From Enterovibrio baiacu (GTDB lineage: Bacteria; Pseudomonadota; Gammaproteobacteria; Enterobacterales; Vibrionaceae), in NCBI RefSeq assembly GCF_004120195.1, contig NZ_SCHN01000008.1, positions 65,314 to 129,313 on the forward strand: a stretch of 64,000 nt of DNA, written 5' to 3'. The first letter of the stretch is position 1. Each line of letters begins with the position of its first letter. Positions 57,440-64,000 of this stretch are shown piece after piece. The notes under the pieces were generated by a model that made no database searches, had not been told where the DNA came from, and was given only the letters and a program-made list of their open reading frames with translations. Made by a program: the position numbers and the translations under genes.

Positions 57440-59128
57440 TTGAAGATTAAACGATTTTTTGCCAAAGACATGCGAACTGCACTAGCCGAAGTGAAAGAAG
57501 CTTTGGGTGCGGATGCAGTCATCATGTCAAACAAGAAAGTGACTGGCGGCGTCGAAATCGTGGCGGCTGTCGACACTGAAACGCCAACTCGCGACACGCG
57601 CCAAGACGCGGCGCGTACACAAATGGCGCAAAGCATGGATCGCGTTCACCAGCAACGCCGCTTGGTGGAAGACAAAGTGCACGTGCGCCGTGACATCAAC
57701 AAAGAAACGGCGAGAAGACCTTTGGGTGGTGCGCTTGGGAGTAAGTTCTCTAGCTTGCTCGACCGTTATCAGTCTCAGTTACCTGAGAGTCAAGTTGATG
57801 ACGAACCAGGCCAAGAAATGGATTCGCTCACTGCATTATTGGCTCGTCAAAAAGATGCGCGACTACGCCAAACTGAAACGGCGTATGCAGGGCAACCTTC
57901 TTCAAACCGCCGCGAAGCAAATGCTTCACAAGGTTACGGCAACGCGCCACAACAATCTTCACAAAGTAGCCAAAGTCGCAGTGGTTATGGCGCCTCGCAA
58001 GGCTATGGCTCGTCCCAAAACACCAGCCAACATGCGCGTAACCAACAAGCCAAAGGGCAAGAACTTGACCGTCTGTATCGTCAAAAACGTGACGAGGCAG
58101 ATCGCCGCGACATGCGTAGCAATGGTCGCCAAGAAAATAGACTCGACGCAACCCGCGTTGAATCTCGTAAAAATGCACCACGTCAAACTGACGAAATGGA
58201 GGCCATGCGCAAAGAAATGGCCACCATTCGCGGCCTTTTAGAACACCAATTATCAGGTTTGATGTGGCAAGAAGTTGAACGTAAAGAACCGCTTCGCGCG
58301 ATGCTGATTAAACGGTTAGAGAAGATGGGTCTGTCCCCTGTTCTTGCTGATCAATTAGCAGGCTATATCCCTGAGGATACACCCCCGAACGAAGCCTGGA
58401 CGGAGTTGCTTGATTTGGTTGCAGATCAAGTGATTACGACCGACGAAAACCTGCTAGAAACAGGCGGTGTGATTGCGTTGTTAGGCCCAACGGGCGTAGG
58501 CAAAACCACCACCATTGCAAAATTGGCAGCGAGAGCAGCAATGGACTTTGGTCCGGAAGACATAGCCCTCGTTACAACAGATACATTTCGTATCGGTGCG
58601 CACGAGCAATTAGCAACCTACGGCCGAATTTTGGGCTGTCCAGTAAAAGTTGCTAAAGATGCCGAGGCACTGGCCGATATACTGTATCAGTTACGTCATC
58701 GACGACTGATTCTGTTAGACACTGCAGGAATGGGGCAGCGGGATCTTAGGTTATCCGAACAGCTGGACACGCTCATTCAAAGCAGCGGTTCACATATCCG
58801 AAGCCTACTCGTGTTACCAGCGACATCTCAACGTCGCGTGTTGCAAGAGACGATTGACCATTTCCGACGCATTCCACTCTCCGGATGCGTACTGACTAAG
58901 TTGGATGAATCCCTCAGTCTTGGGGAATTACTCAGTGTGACCATTGAAAACGCACTGCCTGTGACTTACTTGGCTGACGGCCAGCGAGTTCCAGAGGACA
59001 TCCGACAGGCGAGCGGAAGGTATTTGGTCAACAAAGCCAGTGAATTAATGGCACAGGATTCAGAGCAGCAAAACCATTTCTGGAGTCATGATGTACCAGA
59101 GTCGAATGCGGCGGACTTTTATGATTGA
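57440..59128 (+). CDS. flhF: FlhF, SRP-type GTPase setting flagellar pole and number
   Basis: Polar landmark GTPase that recruits FliF to the pole. 562 residues from a TTG (AGGA about eight bases upstream; MKIKRFFAKDMRTAL is the Vibrio start). N-terminal B domain, then a long disordered region with a Q/S/G/Y-rich part at about 154-208, then N and G domains: P-loop GPTGVGKTTT near 352, DTFRIGAHEQL, LDTAGMGQRD, TKLDE. The disordered part is longer than I expect for the family. Confidence 0.95.
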   Translation: MKIKRFFAKDMRTALAEVKEALGADAVIMSNKKVTGGVEIVAAVDTETPTRDTRQDAARTQMAQSMDRVHQQRRLVEDKVHVRRDINKETARRPLGGALGSKFSSLLDRYQSQLPESQVDDEPGQEMDSLTALLARQKDARLRQTETAYAGQPSSNRREANASQGYGNAPQQSSQSSQSRSGYGASQGYGSSQNTSQHARNQQAKGQELDRLYRQKRDEADRRDMRSNGRQENRLDATRVESRKNAPRQTDEMEAMRKEMATIRGLLEHQLSGLMWQEVERKEPLRAMLIKRLEKMGLSPVLADQLAGYIPEDTPPNEAWTELLDLVADQVITTDENLLETGGVIALLGPTGVGKTTTIAKLAARAAMDFGPEDIALVTTDTFRIGAHEQLATYGRILGCPVKVAKDAEALADILYQLRHRRLILLDTAGMGQRDLRLSEQLDTLIQSSGSHIRSLLVLPATSQRRVLQETIDHFRRIPLSGCVLTKLDESLSLGELLSVTIENALPVTYLADGQRVPEDIRQASGRYLVNKASELMAQDSEQQNHFWSHDVPESNAADFYD

Positions 59129-60008
59129 GACAACCATGCATGATCAAGCAAGCGGCCTCCGCCGCCTGACCAACCCGACTCGCACCAAAGTGATTACCGT
59201 CACCGGAGGTAAGGGGGGCGTTGGTAAAACAAACATTACGTTGGGCATCGCTGCTTCCATGGCGAAACAAGGCAAGAAAGTCATGGTCTTGGATGCCGAT
59301 TTGGGTCTTGCCAATGTTGACGTATTGCTTGGCCTTCGAGTGGGCAAGAATTTGAGCCACGTAATGCAGGGGCTGTGTGACCTAAAAGACATTATTGTTG
59401 AAGGTCCTCACGGTATGCGCATTATTCCTGCGTCGTCAGGAATGCGAGGCATGACAGAACTTAGCACGGCTCAACATGCAGGACTTATCCGCGCATTTGG
59501 TACCTTGGATGAAGAAGTGGATGTGTTGCTGGTGGATACCGCAGCCGGCATTTCTGACATGGTGTTGAGCTTCTCCCGTGCAGCGCAAGATGTGGTTATC
59601 GTGGTGTGTGACGAACCCACATCCATCACAGATGCTTACGCGCTCATTAAATTATTGAGCCGTGAACACGGTGTAACACGCTTTAAAGTCGTCGCCAACA
59701 TGGTGCGCAGTTATCGTGAAGGTAGAGACTTATTTACAAAATTAACGCGAGTAACTGAAAGATTTTTAAATGCTAATCTAGAATTAGTAGCATGTGTCCC
59801 ATTAGATGAACGTGTGCGACAGTCTGTGAAGAAGCAAAAAGTGGTTGTTGATGCGTTCCCAAGTTCACCTGCGGCGTTGGCATTGAATGCGCTAGCGAAT
59901 AAGGCGCTGACTTGGCCAGTACCACGAAATCCAGGTGGTCATTTAGAATTTTTTGTTGAAAGACTGCTCGTGAGAGACGAGGCAGCGGGGGATTACCTCA
60001 GTGAATAG
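59121..60008 (+). CDS. flhG: FlhG (FleN), MinD-like ATPase limiting flagellar number
   Basis: Antagonist of FlhF and FlrA; keeps one polar flagellum. The ATG at 59121 gives 295 residues (MIETTMHDQASGLRRL) like Vibrio; farther ATGs lie inside the flhF 3' end and are less likely. The deviant Walker A GGKGGVGKT (about 29-37) and DADLGLANVDVLLG are intact. It overlaps flhF by eight bases and fliA by eight. Confidence 0.96.
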   Translation: MIETTMHDQASGLRRLTNPTRTKVITVTGGKGGVGKTNITLGIAASMAKQGKKVMVLDADLGLANVDVLLGLRVGKNLSHVMQGLCDLKDIIVEGPHGMRIIPASSGMRGMTELSTAQHAGLIRAFGTLDEEVDVLLVDTAAGISDMVLSFSRAAQDVVIVVCDEPTSITDAYALIKLLSREHGVTRFKVVANMVRSYREGRDLFTKLTRVTERFLNANLELVACVPLDERVRQSVKKQKVVVDAFPSSPAALALNALANKALTWPVPRNPGGHLEFFVERLLVRDEAAGDYLSE

Positions 60009-60723
60009 AGCGCTCACCTACAGCAGGACAGGCGCATCCACTGAGACGGTGATTGAGCAGTACTCTACGCTTGTTAAGCGTATTGCTCACCACTTGATCT
60101 CACGGTTGCCCCCGAATGTTCAGGTCGAGGATCTAATTCAAGCCGGCATGATCGGTTTGTTAGAAGCGCAACAAAACTATGACCCTTCCAAAGGGGCGAG
60201 TTTCGAAACCTACGCAGGTATCCGAATTCGTGGCGCGATGCTTGATGACATTCGAAAGGGTGACTGGGTACCGCGTTCTGTTCACAAGAACAACCGTCAG
60301 ATCAGTGACGCCATTGCACACCTAGAAGGTGAGTTGGGTCGCGATCCAAACGACAAAGAAATTGCAAAACGTCTAGGCATGAGCCTTGAGCAATACCACA
60401 ACGCATTAAACGACATCAATTCAGGGCGTTTAATCGGGATGGATGACCTAGGCGTTTCAGAAGATGCTTTCGTGATTGAAAGCCATCGAGAAGAAAATCT
60501 TCCCTTCCAGGAAGTGGAGGAGGATAGCTTCAAGGTTCACTTGGCAAAAGCTATCACCGAGCTTCCTGAAAGAGAGGCTTTGGTGCTCTCTCTCTATTAC
60601 GATGAGGAACTTAACCTCAAAGAGATTGGTGCCATTATCGGGGTCAGTGAATCCCGAGTTTGCCAGATACAAAATCAGGCAATGCAGCGGTTACGGACTA
60701 AGCTATCCGCTTGGTCAAAGTAA
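60001..60723 (+). CDS. fliA: FliA, sigma-28 factor for late flagellar genes
   Basis: Directs transcription of flagellins, flgM and chemotaxis genes; held by FlgM. 240 residues from a GTG that overlaps the flhG end. Region 2 (VEDLIQAGMIGLLEAQQNYDP, FETYAGIRIRGAMLDDIRKGDWVPR) and region 4 (LREREALVLS-type ELPEREALVLSLYYDEELNLKEIG, ESRVCQIQ) are intact. Confidence 0.97.
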   Translation: MNRALTYSRTGASTETVIEQYSTLVKRIAHHLISRLPPNVQVEDLIQAGMIGLLEAQQNYDPSKGASFETYAGIRIRGAMLDDIRKGDWVPRSVHKNNRQISDAIAHLEGELGRDPNDKEIAKRLGMSLEQYHNALNDINSGRLIGMDDLGVSEDAFVIESHREENLPFQEVEEDSFKVHLAKAITELPEREALVLSLYYDEELNLKEIGAIIGVSESRVCQIQNQAMQRLRTKLSAWSK

Positions 60724-60760
60724 GTTTTAACAATTATAAGGGACCTCACCGGAGGCAACT

Positions 60761-61141
60761 TTGAACACAAACATGAAAATCCTCATTGTTGATGACTTCT
60801 CAACAATGCGCCGTATCGTTAAGAACCTCCTTCGTGATCTGGGTTTCAACAACACTGTTGAAGCTGATGATGGCCTAACAGCTCTGCCAATTCTCAAGAA
60901 AGGCGGAATCGAGTTTGTCGTCACTGACTGGAACATGCCTGGCATGCAGGGCATTGATTTGCTCAAGAACATCCGTGCAGATGATGAATTAAAACATCTT
61001 CCTGTATTGATGATCACTGCGGAAGCCAAGCGTGAGCAAATCGTTGAAGCTGCTCAAGCGGGTGTAAATGGCTATATCGTTAAGCCGTTTACCGCTGCAA
61101 CGTTAAAAGAGAAGCTGGATAAGATTTTCGAGCGCATGTGA
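60761..61141 (+). CDS. cheY: Chemotaxis response regulator CheY
   Basis: Phosphorylated by CheA; binds FliM and changes motor rotation. 126 residues. The TTG at 60761 is chosen because GGAGG stands five bases before it, while the next ATG (60773) is 17 bases from it; the encoded [18 protein letters not shown] agrees with Vibrio CheY. Acidic pair at 11-12, acceptor D56, T/S in MITAEA, and K108 in KPF are all present. Confidence 0.97.
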   Translation: MNTNMKILIVDDFSTMRRIVKNLLRDLGFNNTVEADDGLTALPILKKGGIEFVVTDWNMPGMQGIDLLKNIRADDELKHLPVLMITAEAKREQIVEAAQAGVNGYIVKPFTAATLKEKLDKIFERM

Positions 61142-61176
61142 TCTGCTTCTTCGCGCAGTGAAGGAATATTTAAACG

Positions 61177-61899
61177 ATGATAACACTCGACCAAGCTAAA
61201 GAGCTGGTCAGTTTTCTCGAAGAAGGGAATCAGGAAAGTGCGAATGAATTGCTGCTAAAAATCAGCAGTGAGAGTCGCAATCCGCTCTTCAATGAGGTGG
61301 GGAAACTGACCCGACAACTGCATGATTCGTTGTCTAATTTCCGCTTGGATCCGCGCGTCAATGATCTCGCTAACAGCGAGATCCCTGATGCAAAAGATCG
61401 CCTTAACTTTGTTATGGAAAAAACGGAACTTGCCGCCAACCGAACCATGGACGCAGTCGAAGCGACGTTGCCCATTGCTGATAATCTTCAGGAATGCCTC
61501 GCTCAAGTTCGTCCTCAATGGAACAACTTGATGGGAGGGCGGATTGACCTCGTGAGTTTTAAAGACCTGTGTCACCAGATCGACGGACTTTTGACGCAGG
61601 TGGAAGGCGACACGACCAAACTGCACGGTCAATTGACTGAAATACTTATGGCGCAAGATTTCCAAGACTTAACAGGTCAGGTCATTCGACGCGTTATTGA
61701 GTTGGTGCAGGAAGTAGAAAAACAACTGGTCGAAATCTTAACCGCGTTTGGGTTGGAAGACGATCAGCAAGAAGAAACAGAACAAATATCTGGCATCGTG
61801 GCTGAAGGTCCGGTCGTCACTGAGGAACAGCGTCAAGAGAAAAACGTGATGCAGAGTCAGGACGATGTGGACGACTTGCTTTCTAGCCTGGGCTTTTAG
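61177..61899 (+). CDS. cheZ: CheY-P phosphatase CheZ
   Basis: Dephosphorylates CheY-P. 240 residues; long helical hairpin with the catalytic region DFQDLTGQVIRRVI (Gln in this stretch is catalytic in E. coli) and the C-terminal CheY-binding tail DDVDDLLSSLGF. An acidic/Gln-rich linker joins them. Confidence 0.95.
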   Translation: MITLDQAKELVSFLEEGNQESANELLLKISSESRNPLFNEVGKLTRQLHDSLSNFRLDPRVNDLANSEIPDAKDRLNFVMEKTELAANRTMDAVEATLPIADNLQECLAQVRPQWNNLMGGRIDLVSFKDLCHQIDGLLTQVEGDTTKLHGQLTEILMAQDFQDLTGQVIRRVIELVQEVEKQLVEILTAFGLEDDQQEETEQISGIVAEGPVVTEEQRQEKNVMQSQDDVDDLLSSLGF

Positions 61900-61908
61900 G
61901 GGTGCGTT

Positions 61909-64000
61909 ATGAGCTTTGAAATGGATGAAGAAATCCTGCAGGACTTTTTGATCGAAGCAGGTGAAATTCTGGAGTTATTGTCTGAGCAGTTAGTGGATCT
62001 GGAAAAATCGCCAGAAGACCGCGATTTGCTGAACGCAATATTCCGGGGATTCCACACGGTTAAAGGTGGTGCTGGCTTCTTATCGCTCAAAGAGTTGGTA
62101 GATACCTGCCACGGTGCGGAAAATATTTTCGATAATCTCCGCAATGGCGGTCGCGAACTGACACCTGAGGTGATGGATATCATCCTTCAAGCGCTCGACA
62201 CCGTTAACGAACAGTTTGCGTGTGTTCAGCAAAGCGAACCTGCCCCAGCGGCCGATCCAGCATTGCTGGACGCGCTGCACAAATACAGCCGCCCCGCGTC
62301 TGAAGACGAAGCGTCGGCAGAGCCAGAACCAGAGCCGGAACCCGAGCCAGAACCAGAACCTGAGATAGTCGCGGAAGCGCCTGCTGAGGAAGGTGATGCG
62401 ATCGCCGGTGATTCCGTCGATGAAATTACCGATGACGAATTTGATCGTTTGCTTGACCAACTTCATGGATCAGGCAAAGGGCCACAAGTAACAGAAAAAC
62501 CTGCAGCGGAAGCGCCTGCGGCGGGATCGGACAGCGGTGACATTACGGACGACGAGTTCGAAAAACTGCTTGATGAGCTGCACGGTTCAGGCAAAGGGCC
62601 ACTTGATGGAGACGCGGCTGCGCCACCTCCTCAAAACGCTGCGGTAGAAAGTCCGAGTGGTGATGACATCACTGACGACGAATTTGAAAAGCTTTTGGAT
62701 GACTTGCACGGTAAAGGCAAAAGCCCTATCGACAATGCACCGAAAGCCGAAGCACCAAAAGCGGAGCCAGCGCCTGCGCCGAAGCCAGAACCTAAGCCTG
62801 TGCCGAAAGCCGAAGCGCCAGCAGCAAAACCGCCAGCGGTTGCCGCTAAGCCACCTGCAAAAGCAGACGACAAGAAACCACCTGTTCCTCAAGCTGAGCA
62901 GACAGTGCGTGTAAACACCTCAACGCTCGATACCATCATGAACATGGTGGGTGAGTTGGTGTTGGTGCGTAACCGTTTGGTGAGTTTGGGTGCCAACAGT
63001 GAGGATGAGAACATGGCGAAAGCCGTGACCAACCTCGATGTGGTGACTGCTGACTTGCAAGGTGCGGTCATGCAAACACGCATGCAGCCTATCAAGAAAG
63101 TATTTGGTCGTTTCCCTCGCGTTGTTCGAGATTTGGCGCGAAGCCTTAAAAAAGACATTGTGTTGGAAATGCGTGGTGAAGAAACCGATTTGGACAAGAA
63201 CTTGGTGGAGGCATTGGCCGATCCCATGGTCCACTTGGTGCGTAACTCGGTCGACCACGGCATTGAAATGCCAGACAAGCGTGAGCAAAACGGTAAACCT
63301 CGTGTGGGTACCGTTACCCTTGCTGCATCGCAAGAAGGTGACCATATCCTGTTGACCATCGAAGATGATGGCGGCGGTATGGATGCTGAGAAGCTTCGTG
63401 GCATCGCGGTAGAACGTGGTGTGATGGATGCAGATGCTGCAGCGCGTTTGACAGATACCGAGTCATTCAACCTGATTTTTGCGCCTGGTTTCTCAACCAA
63501 AACAGAAATTTCGGATATCTCTGGTCGTGGTGTGGGGATGGATGTGGTGAAAACTGCGATCACCCAGCTCAACGGCACGATCTCCATCGATTCAGTATTG
63601 GGTCGCGGTACGATCATTTCGATCAAAGTGCCACTGACGCTCGCCATTCTGCCAACCTTAATGGTCGGTATTGGCGGCAACCCATTTGCTTTCCCACTTT
63701 CTAACGTTAATGAAATCATTAGCCTAGATTTGGCGAGAACCAATACGGTTGATGGTCAATTGACCTTAATTGTTCGCGATAAAGCCATTCCATTGTTCTA
63801 CTTGCAAGATTGGCTGTGTAAGAAGCGTGCGTCGAAGAAAGACTCTGGGCATGTCGTCATCATTCAGATGGGTCATCAGCCTGTTGCCTTTGTTGTTGAT
63901 TCACTCATTGGTCAGGAAGAGGTGGTCATTAAACCTCTTGATGAATTGCTGCAAGGTACGCCGGGTATGGCGGGTGCGACAATCACCAGTGATGGTCATA
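61909..64000 (+). CDS. cheA: Chemotaxis histidine kinase CheA, 3' end outside the window
   Basis: Receptor-coupled kinase that phosphorylates CheY. 697 codons visible. The P1 domain has H49 in FHTVKGGAGF. Then comes an unusual linker (about 115-330): a PE-rich run, three copies of a short motif, and an Ala/Pro/Lys-rich stretch; no standard P2 domain is seen. P3 (VNTSTLDTIMNMVGELV), P4 ATPase (HLVRNSVDHGIE, EDDGGGM, GRGVGMDVV) follow, and the P5 regulatory domain begins before the window ends. 9 bases after cheZ. Confidence 0.96.
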   Translation, partial: MSFEMDEEILQDFLIEAGEILELLSEQLVDLEKSPEDRDLLNAIFRGFHTVKGGAGFLSLKELVDTCHGAENIFDNLRNGGRELTPEVMDIILQALDTVNEQFACVQQSEPAPAADPALLDALHKYSRPASEDEASAEPEPEPEPEPEPEPEIVAEAPAEEGDAIAGDSVDEITDDEFDRLLDQLHGSGKGPQVTEKPAAEAPAAGSDSGDITDDEFEKLLDELHGSGKGPLDGDAAAPPPQNAAVESPSGDDITDDEFEKLLDDLHGKGKSPIDNAPKAEAPKAEPAPAPKPEPKPVPKAEAPAAKPPAVAAKPPAKADDKKPPVPQAEQTVRVNTSTLDTIMNMVGELVLVRNRLVSLGANSEDENMAKAVTNLDVVTADLQGAVMQTRMQPIKKVFGRFPRVVRDLARSLKKDIVLEMRGEETDLDKNLVEALADPMVHLVRNSVDHGIEMPDKREQNGKPRVGTVTLAASQEGDHILLTIEDDGGGMDAEKLRGIAVERGVMDADAAARLTDTESFNLIFAPGFSTKTEISDISGRGVGMDVVKTAITQLNGTISIDSVLGRGTIISIKVPLTLAILPTLMVGIGGNPFAFPLSNVNEIISLDLARTNTVDGQLTLIVRDKAIPLFYLQDWLCKKRASKKDSGHVVIIQMGHQPVAFVVDSLIGQEEVVIKPLDELLQGTPGMAGATITSDGH
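62419..62727 (+). repeat. Three copies of an acidic 22-residue motif in CheA
   Basis: Residues 171-192, 210-231 and 252-273 of CheA share D-ITDDEF--LLD-LHG-GK-P (positions 62419-62484, 62536-62601, 62662-62727). Spacer sequences between them are Ala/Pro/Gly-rich and unlike each other. Confidence 0.92.

Noticed and set aside
62889-63743. 284-codon open frame on the minus strand
   Set aside because: Lies wholly antisense to the conserved P3/P4 domains of cheA; low-complexity Ser/Arg composition, no ribosome site. A shadow of biased codons.

Overview
The window is one chromosomal stretch of a gamma-proteobacterium of the family Vibrionaceae. The evidence is the polar-flagellum gene order (flgT/flgOP, flgN-flgM-flgA, cheV-cheR, flgB to flgL, flagellins, flaG-fliD-flaI-fliS, flrA-flrBC, fliE to flhB, flhA-flhF-flhG-fliA-cheYZA), the Vibrio-specific proteins FlgT, FlgO, FlgP and FlrA/B/C, and the close match of FlhG, CheY and FliS to Vibrio proteins. 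Only two flagellin genes are present here, where many Vibrio have more. The GC content looks near 50 percent. A genus such as Grimontia or Enterovibrio is possible, but I cannot prove it.

Layout. 1-8.9 kb: the 3' part of ligA; a porin followed by a DUF2057 (YccT-like) gene; a small secreted protein; gltX; a second porin plus DUF2057 pair, clearly a duplicate of the first; then tRNA-Arg(CCU) on the minus strand. 8.9-15 kb: flgT (minus), flgO and flgP (plus), flgN, flgM and flgA (minus), cheV-cheR (plus). 15-26.5 kb: flgBCDE, flgFGHIJ, an unnamed membrane-protein gene, and flgKL. 26.5-31.2 kb: an accessory island with a 9-copy 7-bp repeat, an AraC-type regulator, a divergent SetA/B-like sugar efflux transporter, and a 700-residue TPR-glycosyltransferase-like gene facing away from the flagellins. 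31.4-37 kb: two flagellins, flaG, fliD, flaI, fliS. 37-41.3 kb: flrA and flrBC. 41.3-55.2 kb: fliEFGHIJ, fliKLMN, fliOPQR-flhB. 55.2-64 kb: flhA, flhF, flhG, fliA, cheY, cheZ and the start of cheA, cut by the window end.

Regulation can be read from the sequence. Sigma-54 type -24/-12 elements (GG, ten bases, then GC or, in two cases, GA) precede flgB, flgF, flgK, the first flagellin, flrB, fliE, fliK and flhA, as expected for the FlrA/FlrC hierarchy. A near-consensus one also precedes the TPR-glycosyltransferase gene on the opposite strand, which ties that gene to the flagellar regulon. Sigma-28 promoters (TAAA, 15 bases, GCCGATAN-like) precede flgM, the second flagellin and, in tandem with the sigma-54 element, the first flagellin. 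A perfect sigma-28 promoter for cheV-cheR lies antisense inside the first codons of flgA.

The points most worth a second look are: the sigma-54-linked TPR-glycosyltransferase next to the flagellins (candidate flagellin modification); a hairpin with one compensatory base-pair change and an invariant loop in both porin leaders; the antisense sigma-28 promoter in flgA; three tandem copies of a short acidic motif in CheA; a nested hairpin over the flaG ribosome binding site; an acidic tail on FliH; a Q/S/G/Y-rich segment in FlhF; and a strong terminator splitting fliN from fliO. I saw no phage, insertion sequence, CRISPR array or defence system.
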